In this document: in pieces, positions 17,742 through 26,796 of the stretch
How positions within the stretch are numbered: the first letter of the stretch is position 1
Layout: each line of letters opens with the position of its first letter
Source: Moorella humiferrea
GTDB lineage: Bacteria > Bacillota > DSM-521 > Neomoorellales > Neomoorellaceae
NCBI RefSeq assembly: GCF_039233145.1
Contig: NZ_CP136419.1
Span: forward strand, 2,268,001-2,332,000
Direction of reading: 5' to 3'
DNA: 64,000 nt
Position numbers and translations under genes: made by a program
Notes under the pieces: model-generated
Told to the model about the DNA's origin: nothing
Seen by the model: only the letters and a program-made list of their open reading frames with translations
Databases searched by the model: none

Positions 17742-18980
17742 TTACGGTTTGGGATAAAGGGGTTTACTTTGTTGCAGTTCTTTTGGCCAGATAACTACTA
17801 CCTGACCATTTTGAATCTGGCTTACGGCAGCGCTCGTGGTACCGATATTAACGCCCTTCTCGTTAAACTTAATGGGACCCCAGAAGGTCTGTATATCCAG
17901 GCTGCGCATGGCGTCGCGGACCTTGTCTACATCCAGACTGCCGGCCTTTTCAATGGCCTTTTGCAAGATTACCCCGGCAACGGAAGCCGCCGCGCTATAA
18001 TAAGCCGGTTCTTCACCGTATTCTGCTTTAAAGAGTTTGGCATAATCCTCTGCCGAACCGAAAATATCACCTTTCCACTTCATATTCGGGGTCCACCACT
18101 CGCCGCCCATGATGCCTTCGGCGTCGGCCCCGAGGGATTTACGAAAATCCGGTATGGAGGTTGCGATGGTGAAGGCCATTATAGCCGGCTTATACCCGAG
18201 ATCCTTCGCATTACGTACGGCTAGTACGCCGTCGGCTAAATAACCTGTGCCTAGCAAAATCTGAGCGCCCGCATTCTTGATGTTGGTGATCATTGATGAC
18301 AAGTCTTTCGTATCAGACGGATATTTGTCGTAATAAACTACCTGGAAGCCGTTGGCCTCAGCATATTTTTTTGCACCTTCGGCCACCGACAGAGAGAAGA
18401 GGGCGTCGGGTGAAATAATGGCTACCTTTTTCAGGTTGGGATCCAAGGTTTTGGCTAGATCGAGGACGCCGTTCAAATAGGTCGTCGCCAGGGGCAAAAC
18501 GCCAAAAAGGTTTTTATAGCCCTGCTCATAAAGGGAAGGGGCATTGGCCAAAGGAACGATAGTCAACTTGTTGTACTTCTCGGCAATGGCCGCGGTGGCC
18601 GCCGAAATACCGCTGGAATAGGGTCCCAATAAGAAATTGACCCCTTCTTCCGTAATCATTTGCTCTGTGAGCTTGGCGCTGCGCTGGGCTTCCGATTGGT
18701 CGTCTTTGTAAACAATTTCTACTTTGTATTTCTCGCCATTGACATTGATCCCGCCGGCTTCATTAACCTTTTTTACCCACAGATCGTACCCTTTCTTCGT
18801 TAGATTGCCTTCCCGGGAAAGCTGACCGGTGAAGGATAAAGAAGCTCCTATTTTGATCACTTTTTCGCCTTTACCCTTGCTCTCTTGCCCGGTGGCGCCG
18901 CCTTTGCCGCCGCAACCGGCCAGCAGCATAGTTATCGCCACCATTAGGGCGAGCAAATAAATCAACCGCCGGTTCTTCAT
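17742..18980 (-). CDS. ABC transporter substrate-binding lipoprotein, LivK type (candidate orotate/dihydroorotate binder)
   Basis: 412 residues. The signal peptide ends in the lipobox LLAGC with Cys23, so the protein is a lipid-anchored extracytoplasmic receptor. The mature part is a type I periplasmic-binding fold (KIGASLSFTGQLSREGNLTKKGYDLWV, KVEIVYKDDQSEAQRSAKL, LLGPYSSGISAATAAIAEKY). Family members bind amino acids, amides, urea and aromatic acids, so the fold does not tell the ligand. Being embedded between pyrKD and pyrCB-arcC suggests orotate, dihydroorotate or carbamoyl-aspartate. A start at ATG 18980 follows GGGGGGATTAACTAA. Confidence 0.8.
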   Translation of the reverse strand: MKNRRLIYLLALMVAITMLLAGCGGKGGATGQESKGKGEKVIKIGASLSFTGQLSREGNLTKKGYDLWVKKVNEAGGINVNGEKYKVEIVYKDDQSEAQRSAKLTEQMITEEGVNFLLGPYSSGISAATAAIAEKYNKLTIVPLANAPSLYEQGYKNLFGVLPLATTYLNGVLDLAKTLDPNLKKVAIISPDALFSLSVAEGAKKYAEANGFQVVYYDKYPSDTKDLSSMITNIKNAGAQILLGTGYLADGVLAVRNAKDLGYKPAIMAFTIATSIPDFRKSLGADAEGIMGGEWWTPNMKWKGDIFGSAEDYAKLFKAEYGEEPAYYSAAASVAGVILQKAIEKAGSLDVDKVRDAMRSLDIQTFWGPIKFNEKGVNIGTTSAAVSQIQNGQVVVIWPKELQQSKPLYPKP

Positions 18981-19109
18981 TTAGTTAATCCCCCCATTTT
19001 CTTTTTGCATGGTTTTAATTTAATCTTTCCTGTGGCGCCTCCTCGTTGACGTTGATTTCGTACGTGACCAATCAATTAATACTCCCACCTCCCCAATTTT
19101 ATTTCTTTT

Positions 19110-20027
19110 TTACTTTCGCGCCAAGCCGACGATATCTTCCACCTTGGCAAAACCGTTTTCTTGTAAGTAATCGGCAATACCTTCGATAATTTCGAGCATC
19201 ACCATGGGATTGGCAAAATTGGCGGTGCCGACTTGAACGGCGCGAGCTCCAGCCATGATAAACTCCAGGGCGTCGGCGGCATTGGTTATCCCGCCAACAC
19301 CTATTACCGGAATATCGACCGCACCGGCTACCTCCCATACCATTCTTAGGGCTATGGGTTTAATCGCCGGGCCGGAAAGACCGCCGAAAATGTTCCCCAA
19401 CACCGGTTTCCGTTTACGTATGTCAATGGCCATGCCCGTCAACGTATTGGCAACTGTAAGAATATCCGCACCCGCTTCCCGCGCTCGACGGGCCATCAAA
19501 CGAATGTCGGCGACATTGGGAGATAGTTTAACAATTAACGGTCGTGCAGCCACTTTTCGTATCTTTTTTAACGCCAGGGCAAGCAATTCAGGATCGGTCC
19601 CATAAGGCATACCGTCACCTAAATTGGGACACGAAAAATTGAGCTCATAGGCGGCAATTCCCTCTTCTTCTTCCAGACTGCCGATGACTTTGATAAAATC
19701 GGCCGGCGTTTCTCCAGCAACGCTTACTATCAGCGCAGTATCGTATTTCTTTAACCCCGGTAAAGTATGACGTTTAAAAGCATCCACACCTTCCGAGGGT
19801 ATGCCTACGGCATTTAACAGACCGCAGGGCGTTTCATATAACCGCGGTGGAGCATTGCCGGCGCGGGGAGAAGCCGCGACGCTTTTGGTCACAATGGCCC
19901 CCAATAAAGAAGGATCGAATGCGTTGGCCCCCTCGCCGTAATCATAGGTACCTGAAGCCGGCATAACGGGGTTTTTCAATATTAAACCTGGAACTAGTTC
20001 GCCGGACAGTTCTGGCTTTTTCACCAT
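19110..20027 (-). CDS. pyrD: Dihydroorotate dehydrogenase type B catalytic subunit, second copy (operon with transporter)
   Basis: 305 residues from ATG at 20027 (GAGGTGAT before it); the start overlaps the pyrK stop by 7 nt. FMN TIM barrel with [30 protein letters not shown], the catalytic-base motif NFSCPN (Cys133), and GVGGITNAADALEFIMAGA. Cys at this position and the adjacent PyrK identify the NAD-linked type B enzyme. It shares most motifs with the copy at 22282-23217 but differs at many positions, so it is not a recent duplicate. In this operon it probably reduces orotate with NADH, the catabolic direction known for orotate-fermenting clostridia. Confidence 0.85.
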   Translation of the reverse strand: MVKKPELSGELVPGLILKNPVMPASGTYDYGEGANAFDPSLLGAIVTKSVAASPRAGNAPPRLYETPCGLLNAVGIPSEGVDAFKRHTLPGLKKYDTALIVSVAGETPADFIKVIGSLEEEEGIAAYELNFSCPNLGDGMPYGTDPELLALALKKIRKVAARPLIVKLSPNVADIRLMARRAREAGADILTVANTLTGMAIDIRKRKPVLGNIFGGLSGPAIKPIALRMVWEVAGAVDIPVIGVGGITNAADALEFIMAGARAVQVGTANFANPMVMLEIIEGIADYLQENGFAKVEDIVGLARK

Positions 20028-20812
20028 ATCACCTCGCTGACGGGAAAGACCGGCCCCTCTTGGCAAACCCTTTTATAAACAAAACCTTCCGGCGTATCAG
20101 GGTTTTTCACTTTACAAACACAACCCTTACAAGAACCGATGCCGCAGGCCATGATTTCTTCCAAAAGTACATAGGCCGTAAAGTTGTACTTTTGTTCCAT
20201 TGAGTACAAGCCTTTTGCCAAACGCCGCGAACCGCAGGTAAAAACGATATTTATTTCCACGCCTTCTGCCGTAATCAAATCTTCCAGCAAGAAAGTTAAC
20301 AGGCGTCCCTCATTTATTTCCCCATCGTCAGTGGATAAAGTCACTTTCTGCGCCACGCGCTCAAAATCATTTAAACCCGGAATTAAATCTTTTTTCTTGG
20401 CCGAAAGAAAGGTGTAAACGCCCAAACCCCTGCTATAAGCAGCTTCTCCAATTGCCATTAAAGGTGCCGCCCCGATACCCCGTCCCAGCAGGGCTATATT
20501 TCCCCGTTCCGGCAAGGTTACTCCCCGGCCGAGGGGGCCGATAATGGCCACTTCTTCTCCCGGTTTTCTATTGGCGATTTCCATAGTTGCCTTTCCTCTA
20601 ATTTTATAGAGGATTTGCAACTGCCCTTTTTCAGGTAAAATGCGATAAAGACTAAAAGGTCGCGGTAAAACGATATCCCGGCGTTCCCAGGCCCGCAACA
20701 TGATAAATTGACCAGGTCGCGCCTGCCGGGCTATTTCCTCTTGTTCAATAATAATTAGCCTGTGCTCAACATCCACTTGTTTATGGTCGACAATCTTACC
20801 CTTTACGTACAT
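20021..20812 (-). CDS. pyrK: Dihydroorotate dehydrogenase electron-transfer subunit PyrK, second copy
   Basis: 263 residues, ferredoxin-reductase fold. FAD-binding RPFSLYRI, NAD-binding GRGIGAAPLMAI, and a C-terminal 2Fe-2S site ACGIGSCKGCVCKV..RVCQEGPVF with four conserved Cys. It passes electrons between NAD(H) and the FMN of PyrD. The gene starts 23 nt after the GntR regulator and overlaps pyrD. Compared with the copy at 23223-24014 the core motifs are conserved but the sequences clearly diverge. Confidence 0.87.
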   Translation of the reverse strand: MYVKGKIVDHKQVDVEHRLIIIEQEEIARQARPGQFIMLRAWERRDIVLPRPFSLYRILPEKGQLQILYKIRGKATMEIANRKPGEEVAIIGPLGRGVTLPERGNIALLGRGIGAAPLMAIGEAAYSRGLGVYTFLSAKKKDLIPGLNDFERVAQKVTLSTDDGEINEGRLLTFLLEDLITAEGVEINIVFTCGSRRLAKGLYSMEQKYNFTAYVLLEEIMACGIGSCKGCVCKVKNPDTPEGFVYKRVCQEGPVFPVSEVIW

Positions 20813-20835
20813 GTACCATCTACCTCAAAACCGTT

Positions 20836-21525
20836 TTATTTTGTTTCTCCGTCCCCTTCTTCGATCCCCGACAAATAAACCTTCCGGCTATGCTCTACAT
20901 GCTTGCGCATCAGCTCTTCAGCCTTCTCTTTATCGCCATGTCTTATCGCATTCAGGATGGCGCTATGTTCTTCCATCAGCCTATCTCTTTTTTTATACCA
21001 GGTGATGCTTTCCGTCCTTACGATGTAATCTTGATAGCGCTTTAAAAGGCCTATAAGATGCTTATTTTTTGTACAGTTAAAAAGTATTTCATTGAACTCC
21101 CGATGGGCATTTTGATAGCAGGGGAAATCGTTATTCGCTATTGCCTTCTGCATTTCCAGGAGCTTTATTTCCAATGCCGTTATCTCGTTGGATGAAATAT
21201 TTTCCGCCGCCAGCCGCGCTGCTATGCCTTCCAGAGCCATCATTATCGAATAAATTTCCAGCATGTCCTTGGCACCCAAATATATAACCACAATCCCCTT
21301 ACCTAACTCATAGGCGACCAAGCCTTCTTGCTCCAGCTTACGTAAGGCCTCCCGTACGGGGGTGCGGCTAATTGCCAACTCTTTGGCGATCTCCGCCTCC
21401 GTCAACCTATCACCCTTCTGATAGCGACCTTCCAAAATGCTTTCTTTAAGGTACTCATAAACCGTATATCTTAAAGGCTTTCTCTGATTTTCCAGTTGTG
21501 TATGGATTTCCGCTTTTTCAAACAC
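20836..21525 (-). CDS. GntR-family transcriptional regulator (FCD subfamily)
   Basis: 229 residues from GTG at 21525, 8 nt after GGAGGG. Winged helix at about 15-80 (LRYTVYEYLKESILEGRYQ, LTEAEIAKELAISRTPVREALRKLEQEGLV) and an all-helical FCD effector domain with the metal-binding His pattern (NAHREFNEIL, EEHSAILNAI, MRKHVEHSRK). FCD proteins commonly sense organic acids, so orotate or dihydroorotate is a sensible ligand. First gene of the operon and therefore probably autoregulated. Its likely regulatory region (21526-21629) contains GGATCC twice, one base apart; no clear TTGTATACAA-like site is seen there. Confidence 0.87.
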   Translation of the reverse strand: MFEKAEIHTQLENQRKPLRYTVYEYLKESILEGRYQKGDRLTEAEIAKELAISRTPVREALRKLEQEGLVAYELGKGIVVIYLGAKDMLEIYSIMMALEGIAARLAAENISSNEITALEIKLLEMQKAIANNDFPCYQNAHREFNEILFNCTKNKHLIGLLKRYQDYIVRTESITWYKKRDRLMEEHSAILNAIRHGDKEKAEELMRKHVEHSRKVYLSGIEEGDGETK

Positions 21526-21629
21526 GCCATTTTCCCTCCAGGTCGGGATCCTGGATCCTATCTGAAAAATATCATTCTACAATTTTCATCAAAATCCTGC
21601 TGCTCTTCGAACATAATAAAAAAATTTTT

Positions 21630-21658
21630 AACCCAGGCCGTTTATAACAACCTGGGTT
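21630..21658 (-). terminator. Terminator after pyrE
   Basis: An 8-bp stem (21630-21637 with 21651-21658, AACCCAGG arm) with 13-nt loop, followed on the minus strand by AAAAATTTTTTTATT. It separates the pyrK-pyrD-pyrE unit from the GntR-led operon. Confidence 0.7.
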
Positions 21659-21668
21659 ATGAATGGAT

Positions 21669-22256
21669 TTAAGGCATAACCGTTATCTGCCTGCTGCCGG
21701 GTTTGACTATGGGCAATCCCTGCCGGCACAACGGGCAATTATCCGGCTTGTAGGTTTCGATGTCGAAGGTAATGAGGGAGTGGATAGGCAGGCCTAAATC
21801 CGCCCGACCGCCGCTGCGGTCGACCAGGGCGCCGACGGCCACCGGCACGGCCCCGTGCTGCTTCACCACTTCAATCACCTCCCGGGCCGAACCGCCTGTG
21901 GTGATAACGTCTTCCACCACCAGAACCCGTTCGCCCGGCTCCAGGGTAAAGCTGCGCCGCAGGGTCATGACCCCGTTTTCCCGCTCGGCAAACAGCGCCC
22001 TTGTCCCCAAGTGGCGGGAAATTTCATAAGACATGATAATCGCCCCGATGGCCGGGCCGATGACGGTGTCAATGTTCTGATCCTTGAATTTTTCCGCGAG
22101 TTCCCGACAGAGGAGGGTGTTTTCTTCCGGGTACTGCTGCACCCGGGCGCACTGGAGGTAATGGGCGCTATGCAGGCCGGAAGTCAAAACAAAGTGACCT
22201 TCCCATAAAACCCCCGTACGGCGAAAGATGTCCATGATTTCCTCTCTGGTCAACAT
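21669..22256 (-). CDS. pyrE: Orotate phosphoribosyltransferase
   Basis: 195 residues. PRPP-binding motif VLVVEDVITTGGSAREVIEV; N-terminal FRRTGVLWEGHFVLTSGLHSAHYLQCARV typical of the Thermus/archaeal-like PyrE group; a C-terminal CPLCRQGLP pair of cysteines also fits that group. It makes OMP from orotate and PRPP. It follows the first pyrK-pyrD pair (25 nt after pyrD), so this unit is the biosynthetic one. No pyrF or carAB is in the window. Confidence 0.9.
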   Translation of the reverse strand: MLTREEIMDIFRRTGVLWEGHFVLTSGLHSAHYLQCARVQQYPEENTLLCRELAEKFKDQNIDTVIGPAIGAIIMSYEISRHLGTRALFAERENGVMTLRRSFTLEPGERVLVVEDVITTGGSAREVIEVVKQHGAVPVAVGALVDRSGGRADLGLPIHSLITFDIETYKPDNCPLCRQGLPIVKPGSRQITVMP

Positions 22257-22281
22257 AAAAAATCACCCCATTTATGCATTA

Positions 22282-23217
22282 TTAAAATTGCGCCGCCCCG
22301 ATTAGTTCCTTAACGTCTCCAAACCCTTCTTCCAGGAGATAACGCTCCAGACCGTCTATAATTTCAACTAAAGCCTTGGGGTTGACCAAACTGGCCGTCC
22401 CTACGGCCACGGCCGTGGCCCCCGCCAGCAGGAACTCAACTGCGTCCTGGGCACTAGTGATGCCGCCCATGCCGATTAAAGGTATTTTGACAACTTGAGC
22501 CACCTGCCAGACGGCGTAGAGGGCTATGGGTTTTACTGCCGGACCGCTTAAGCCGCCGACAATGCTGGCCAGGGCGGGACGGCGGGTTTTAATATCAATG
22601 GCCATGCCTCGAACGGTATTAATCAAGGAGAGGGCGTCGGCGCCGGCATCTTCGACGGCTCTGGCAATTTCCGTTATATCCGTAACGTTGGGCGTCAGTT
22701 TAACTATTACCGGTAGATGGGTGTGGCTCTTCACTGCCGCCGTCACCCGGGCCGCCATCGCCGGCACGGTGCCGAAAACGATGCCTCCCTCCCGGACGTT
22801 GGGACAGGAGATATTGACTTCCAGTGCGGCCACACCCTCCGCCGCACTTAAACGCTCCGCCAGCTCCGCATATTCGTCAATTGTTTTGCCGGCGATATTG
22901 ACGATTAGAGGCGGAGATAACTGCCGCAGATAAGGGAGTTTTTCGCGGAGAAAAACATCTAGCCCTGGATTTTGCAGACCAATGGAATTGAGGAGCCCGC
23001 ACGGGGTTTCCATCAAACGCGGCGGGGGATTGCCGATTAACGGCTTTAGGGTGATGGTCTTTACAACTATTGCCCCCAGCCGGTTTAAATCGATAAAGGG
23101 GGCGTATTCCTCACCAAAGCCAAAGGTGCCGGAGGCGGGCATAACCGGATTTTTTAATGATAAACCAGCAATTTTTACCGCCAGGTTGGCTTTAGCTTTT
23201 TTAATACCCTGCTCCAT
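22282..23217 (-). CDS. pyrD: Dihydroorotate dehydrogenase type B catalytic subunit, biosynthetic copy
   Basis: 311 residues from ATG at 23217, about 10 nt after GGGGAGA; an ATG 18 nt further up overlaps the pyrK end and lacks a site. FMN barrel with [34 protein letters not shown], catalytic motif NISCPN (Cys138) and [19 protein letters not shown]. Oxidises dihydroorotate to orotate with PyrK and NAD. Directly upstream of pyrE, which uses the product. Confidence 0.9.
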   Translation of the reverse strand: MEQGIKKAKANLAVKIAGLSLKNPVMPASGTFGFGEEYAPFIDLNRLGAIVVKTITLKPLIGNPPPRLMETPCGLLNSIGLQNPGLDVFLREKLPYLRQLSPPLIVNIAGKTIDEYAELAERLSAAEGVAALEVNISCPNVREGGIVFGTVPAMAARVTAAVKSHTHLPVIVKLTPNVTDITEIARAVEDAGADALSLINTVRGMAIDIKTRRPALASIVGGLSGPAVKPIALYAVWQVAQVVKIPLIGMGGITSAQDAVEFLLAGATAVAVGTASLVNPKALVEIIDGLERYLLEEGFGDVKELIGAAQF

Positions 23218-23222
23218 TTTAT

Positions 23223-24014
23223 CTAGTCTCCCCAATACACGCTGGCCGCGTCAAATACAGGTCCGCCCGTGCATACATTTTCGTAATATATTTTCCCCTG
23301 GGCATCAAGAAGGGCCGTCACGCAACCGCGACAGGCCCCAAATCCGCAGGCCATCCTTTCTTCTAAAGAAACTTCGGCAGGAATACCATATCGTGCCGCC
23401 AGACGGGCGAATGCCGCCAATCCTGCCCTCGGACCGCAGGCATAACTTAAGTCATAAGTCTTTTCTCGGAGATGTTCCTTCCACAACTCGGTCACCGGAC
23501 CGTGAAACCCGGTGCTGCCGTCATCTGTGGCCACAAACAGGTTAATCGCCATGGCCTCTAAGGTTTCCAGCCGGTATAACCGTTCCTTGTCCTGGGCGCC
23601 GTAGAAAAAGTCGACTACATTCCCCGCCTCCAGGGCCCGCCGGGCAAGAAAAAGCAAGGGAACAATGCCCAGCCCCCCTGCTACTAAAGCCACCCTTTTC
23701 TTGGCCGGTAAAGTAAAACCGCGGCCAATAGGGCCTAAAATATCAACTTTATCGCCTACCTGCCGCCCGGCCAGCCAGGCCGTCCCGCGACCCTTTACCT
23801 GGTACAGCAGAAATAATTCTCCCCCGGCGCCGACGTCGTGAATGCTTAAAGGCCGCCTCAACAGGGGATCCATGGTTTCCCCACAGCGAATATGAACAAA
23901 CTGCCCCGGCTGCGCAACCTTTGCGATTGCCGGGGCCCGCAGCTTTAACAGGAAAACCTCCGGGCCCGCCTGATGTGAAGCCAGGACCTCGGCTGCAATA
24001 TTTTGGATCAACAC
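23223..24014 (-). CDS. pyrK: Dihydroorotate dehydrogenase electron-transfer subunit PyrK, biosynthetic copy
   Basis: About 263 residues. GTG at 24014 has AAGG at a good distance (6 nt); GTG at 24020 is too close to it, so 24014 is preferred. RRPLSIHD (FAD), [14 protein letters not shown] (NAD) and the 2Fe-2S motif [23 protein letters not shown]. Works with the adjacent PyrD. First gene of the pyrK-pyrD-pyrE unit; no clear promoter was found in the 80 bp before it, and no PyrR-type attenuator is evident. Confidence 0.88.
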   Translation of the reverse strand: MLIQNIAAEVLASHQAGPEVFLLKLRAPAIAKVAQPGQFVHIRCGETMDPLLRRPLSIHDVGAGGELFLLYQVKGRGTAWLAGRQVGDKVDILGPIGRGFTLPAKKRVALVAGGLGIVPLLFLARRALEAGNVVDFFYGAQDKERLYRLETLEAMAINLFVATDDGSTGFHGPVTELWKEHLREKTYDLSYACGPRAGLAAFARLAARYGIPAEVSLEERMACGFGACRGCVTALLDAQGKIYYENVCTGGPVFDAASVYWGD

Positions 24015-24091
24015 GGTCACCCTTCACGCAAAAATCTCTAATATATTCTCCATGATTTGCGATTTTCCTGCATGGGAAAGCGGTATAAAAT

Positions 24092-24121
24092 AAAAAATTC
24101 CCTGCAGAACATTGCAGGGAA
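24092..24121 (-). terminator. Terminator of the molybdenum-cofactor operon
   Basis: A perfect 9-bp stem (24098-24106 with 24113-24121; TTCCCTGCA arm) and 6-nt loop directly followed on the minus strand by TTTTTTATTTTAT. It lies just after the mogA stop codon. Confidence 0.88.
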
Positions 24122-24129
24122 AATCTCCT

Positions 24130-24657
24130 TTACTCCCGTCCGCACTCGCCGACCTCGCCCTTCAGGATAGCCAGGCCGTGGGGCAGGGCCGGAAGTATCG
24201 TGGCCAGGTTTTCCCGCACCCCTTTGGGGCTGCCGGGTAAATTGATGATGAGGGTCTTTCCCCGGATGCCGGCTATGGCCCGGGAGAGCATGGCGTGGGG
24301 AGTTGCCTTCAGGCTGGCGGCCCGCATGGCCTCCGGAAGCCCCGGCACTTCCCTTTCGATTACGTCCCTGGTCGCTTCCGGGGTTACATCCCGTGGGCTA
24401 AAGCCGGTGCCGCCGGTGGTGAGGATGAGATCGACCCCCACCGTGTCGCAGAACTCCCGCAGTTTGGCGGCCAGTATCTGGCGTTCGTCGGGTACGACCG
24501 CATAGGCTACCACTTCACCCAGCCCCGCCACCATTTCCCGGATGACGGCCGCGCTCTTATCTTCGCGCTCGCCCCGGGAACCCTTGTCGCTGGCCGTAAG
24601 GATGGCAATACGGAAGGCCGGAACCGGTGCTTCGTTAGCAATCCCCGTGTCTTTCAC
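24130..24657 (-). CDS. mogA: Molybdopterin adenylyltransferase (MogA/MoaB family)
   Basis: 175 residues from GTG at 24657 after GGAGGG. MPT-binding fold: AILTASDKGSRGEREDKSA, the key TTGGTGFSPRDVTPEAT loop, LINLPGSPKGVRENL. It activates molybdopterin by adenylation before metal insertion by MoeA. Last gene of the moco operon, 66 nt after the MOSC gene. MogA and MoaB are hard to separate by eye; the function is the same in Firmicutes. Confidence 0.88.
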   Translation of the reverse strand: MKDTGIANEAPVPAFRIAILTASDKGSRGEREDKSAAVIREMVAGLGEVVAYAVVPDERQILAAKLREFCDTVGVDLILTTGGTGFSPRDVTPEATRDVIEREVPGLPEAMRAASLKATPHAMLSRAIAGIRGKTLIINLPGSPKGVRENLATILPALPHGLAILKGEVGECGRE

Positions 24658-24723
24658 TAGCTTTATCCCTCCACCGTCCAGGCAATACTCTCCTGGAAGG
24701 TATTATTCTAAAGTATCTGGGGC

Positions 24724-25170
24724 TCACTCCGTTCCTGGATCAATCACTTCGATCCGGTCGCCCACCTGGACCGGGCCGCCCTCCAGGACAGCTACAAAAA
24801 TTCCCTCCCTGGGCATGACGCAGTCTCCCGCCTGGCGATAAATGGCGCAGCGGCTGTGGCACTCCTTGCCGATCTGGGTGACCTCGGTTAGGACCCGGTC
24901 GCCGATTTTTAGTTTCGTACCCACCGGCAGGGATACCAAATCAATACCCTCCGTTGTCAGGTTCTCGGCGAAGTCGCCGGGGCCGACTTTCAGACCTTTG
25001 GCCTGCATCTTGGCGATGCTTTCCATAGCCAGCAGGCTCACCTGGCGGTGCCAGGGGCCGGCATGGGCGTCTCCTTCCAGGCCGTGGTTGGCGATGAGCA
25101 TGCCCCGGCCTATATTCTTCTTGCGCTCGCCTTTATTGGCCGACACACATACGGCTACGATACGTCCCAT
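24724..25170 (-). CDS. MOSC-domain protein
   Basis: 148 residues, a stand-alone MOSC domain ([41 protein letters not shown], then [11 protein letters not shown] with conserved Cys). MOSC domains bind sulfur or molybdenum cofactor for sulfur transfer or cofactor handling. It overlaps the moaC end by 16 nt and lies before mogA, a frequent arrangement in Firmicutes and Deltaproteobacteria, so a late moco-maturation or carrier role is likely. The exact reaction is not known for this subgroup. Confidence 0.82.
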   Translation of the reverse strand: MGRIVAVCVSANKGERKKNIGRGMLIANHGLEGDAHAGPWHRQVSLLAMESIAKMQAKGLKVGPGDFAENLTTEGIDLVSLPVGTKLKIGDRVLTEVTQIGKECHSRCAIYRQAGDCVMPREGIFVAVLEGGPVQVGDRIEVIDPGTE

Positions 25171-25658
25171 GGTTTCTCCCCTTCCCGCTGATAATGGCCG
25201 CTGCGGCCACCCGATTTTTCTATCAACCTTATGTTGTCGATGACCATACCGCGTTCGACTGCCTTACACATATCGTAAATGGTCAGGGCGGCCACGCTTA
25301 CCGCCGTCAGGGCCTCCATTTCCACGCCGGTCTGCCCGGTGGTTTTTACTCGGGCTTCGATTTCCAGGGCTCCCGCGTCCCTGTCGGGGCGAAAGTCGAT
25401 ACTCACCGCGCTTATAGCCAGGGGGTGGCAGAGGGGGATTAACGACCCCGTTTTTTTGGCGGCCATGATCCCGGCCACCCGGGCCACGGCAAGGACGTCA
25501 CCTTTGGGAACATGTCCCTCCAAAATGAGGTCCAGGGTGCTTTTGCCCATTAGCACCCGTCCCCGGGCCACAGCCAACCGTTCGGTAACGGCCTTGGCGC
25601 CCACGTCCACCATCCGTGCAGCTCCTTTAGCGTCAAGATGGGTGAGGCCATTAGCCAT
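25155..25658 (-). CDS. moaC: Cyclic pyranopterin monophosphate synthase
   Basis: 167 residues from ATG at 25658 after AAGGAG; a longer upstream reading is rejected. Motifs [50 protein letters not shown] and the terminal KSGG. Works after MoaA to build the pyranopterin ring from GTP. Gap of 102 nt to moaA. Confidence 0.92.
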   Translation of the reverse strand: MANGLTHLDAKGAARMVDVGAKAVTERLAVARGRVLMGKSTLDLILEGHVPKGDVLAVARVAGIMAAKKTGSLIPLCHPLAISAVSIDFRPDRDAGALEIEARVKTTGQTGVEMEALTAVSVAALTIYDMCKAVERGMVIDNIRLIEKSGGRSGHYQREGEKPWDVS

Positions 25659-25760
25659 CGTACCACTCCTTAAGTTTATAGCCTTCCTTTCGCCACGGCT
25701 TTGTTGGGCAGTACCAAGAACTTCCACTATCCGGCCGGCATCTAGCCTTCGCCCCGCCGG

Positions 25761-26732
25761 TTAACCGCCGATTTGGGACATGACCCGGGCCTGGCGCCAG
25801 CCCCTTTCCATATGGTGCTCGGCCGGTTTGAGGCTTACGGCCCGGGCGAAAATGGAAGCCAATTCCTCTTCGGTTGCTCCGGCGCGCAAGGCTCCTTTGA
25901 TGTCGATTTCCCCGTCCCAGTAGAGGCAGGGCCTGAGTTTCCCATCGGCCGTCAGGCGCAAGCGGTTGCAACGGTTACAAAAATGTTCGGATATGGCGCT
26001 AATAAAGCCGATACTGCCCCGGCCGCCGGCCACTCGAAAGTTAACGGCAGGGCCGTTGGTCGCCAGATCAGTTAAAGGTTCTAAAGGATAAACCGCTTCA
26101 ATCCGGCCCTTAATCTCAGCCATAGGCAAAAAACTACAGCCAGAAGCGGCGGCCGCGCCGATGGGCATCAACTCTATAAAACGTATATGCAGGGGTTCCT
26201 CCATAGCCAGCCGAGCAAAGTCTAGGATTTCGTCGTCATTAAAGCCCCTGGCGACGACAACATTAATTTTTACCGGCGTCAAACCTACGGCCAGGGCGGC
26301 GCGAATGCCCTGCCAGACGCTCGCTATATTGCCCCGGCGGGTGATGTAGCGGTAGCGATCTTTTTGCAGCGTATCCAGGCTGATATTCACCCGGCTCAAG
26401 CCTGCTTCTTTAAGGGCTGCGGCCAATCCTGCCAGGAAGGTACCATTGGTGGTCAGGGAAATCTCTTTGAGGGTCGGAAGTTTAGCCAGTTCCCGCACCA
26501 AGGTCACCACATTTTTCCTCACCAGGGGTTCACCCCCGGTGAGGCGAATGCGGTTAATCCCAATTCTCATCGCCGCACGCGCCAGGGTGACAATCTCTTC
26601 CAACCGCAGGATGTCATCGTGGCCCTTCAAGGGCACCCCGGCGGCCGGCATGCAGTAGCGGCAGCGCAGATTGCAGCGGTCGGTGATAGCAATGCGCAGG
26701 TAATTTATCTGACGGGAAAAATGATCTTCCAC
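25761..26732 (-). CDS. moaA: GTP 3',8-cyclase
   Basis: 323 residues. N-terminal radical-SAM site DRCNLRCRYCMP (CxxxCxxC), TGGEPLVRKN, and a second 4Fe-4S site CNRCNRLRLTADGKLRPCL that binds GTP; the chain ends in Gly-Gly, as MoaA needs. Carries out the first step of molybdopterin synthesis. Lies 64 nt after the second moeA. Confidence 0.95.
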   Translation of the reverse strand: MEDHFSRQINYLRIAITDRCNLRCRYCMPAAGVPLKGHDDILRLEEIVTLARAAMRIGINRIRLTGGEPLVRKNVVTLVRELAKLPTLKEISLTTNGTFLAGLAAALKEAGLSRVNISLDTLQKDRYRYITRRGNIASVWQGIRAALAVGLTPVKINVVVARGFNDDEILDFARLAMEEPLHIRFIELMPIGAAAASGCSFLPMAEIKGRIEAVYPLEPLTDLATNGPAVNFRVAGGRGSIGFISAISEHFCNRCNRLRLTADGKLRPCLYWDGEIDIKGALRAGATEEELASIFARAVSLKPAEHHMERGWRQARVMSQIGG

Positions 26733-26796
26733 CGCTCTCCCTCTTTTCTCCGTTCAAACAAGTTGCCTACCGCCGGCACGTTCTCAGGGAAAAGCT

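Noticed and set aside
14242-18980. Ordinary branched-chain amino acid transporter
   Set aside because: The family allows it, but all five genes are embedded between pyrKD and pyrCB-arcC in one operon, so a pyrimidine intermediate is the better guess. The ligand remains unproven.
19110-20812. Dihydropyrimidine dehydrogenase for uracil degradation
   Set aside because: The proteins are PyrD/PyrK sized with the PyrD type B catalytic motif, and the operon has dihydroorotase and aspartate carbamoyltransferase rather than dihydropyrimidinase and ureidopropionase.
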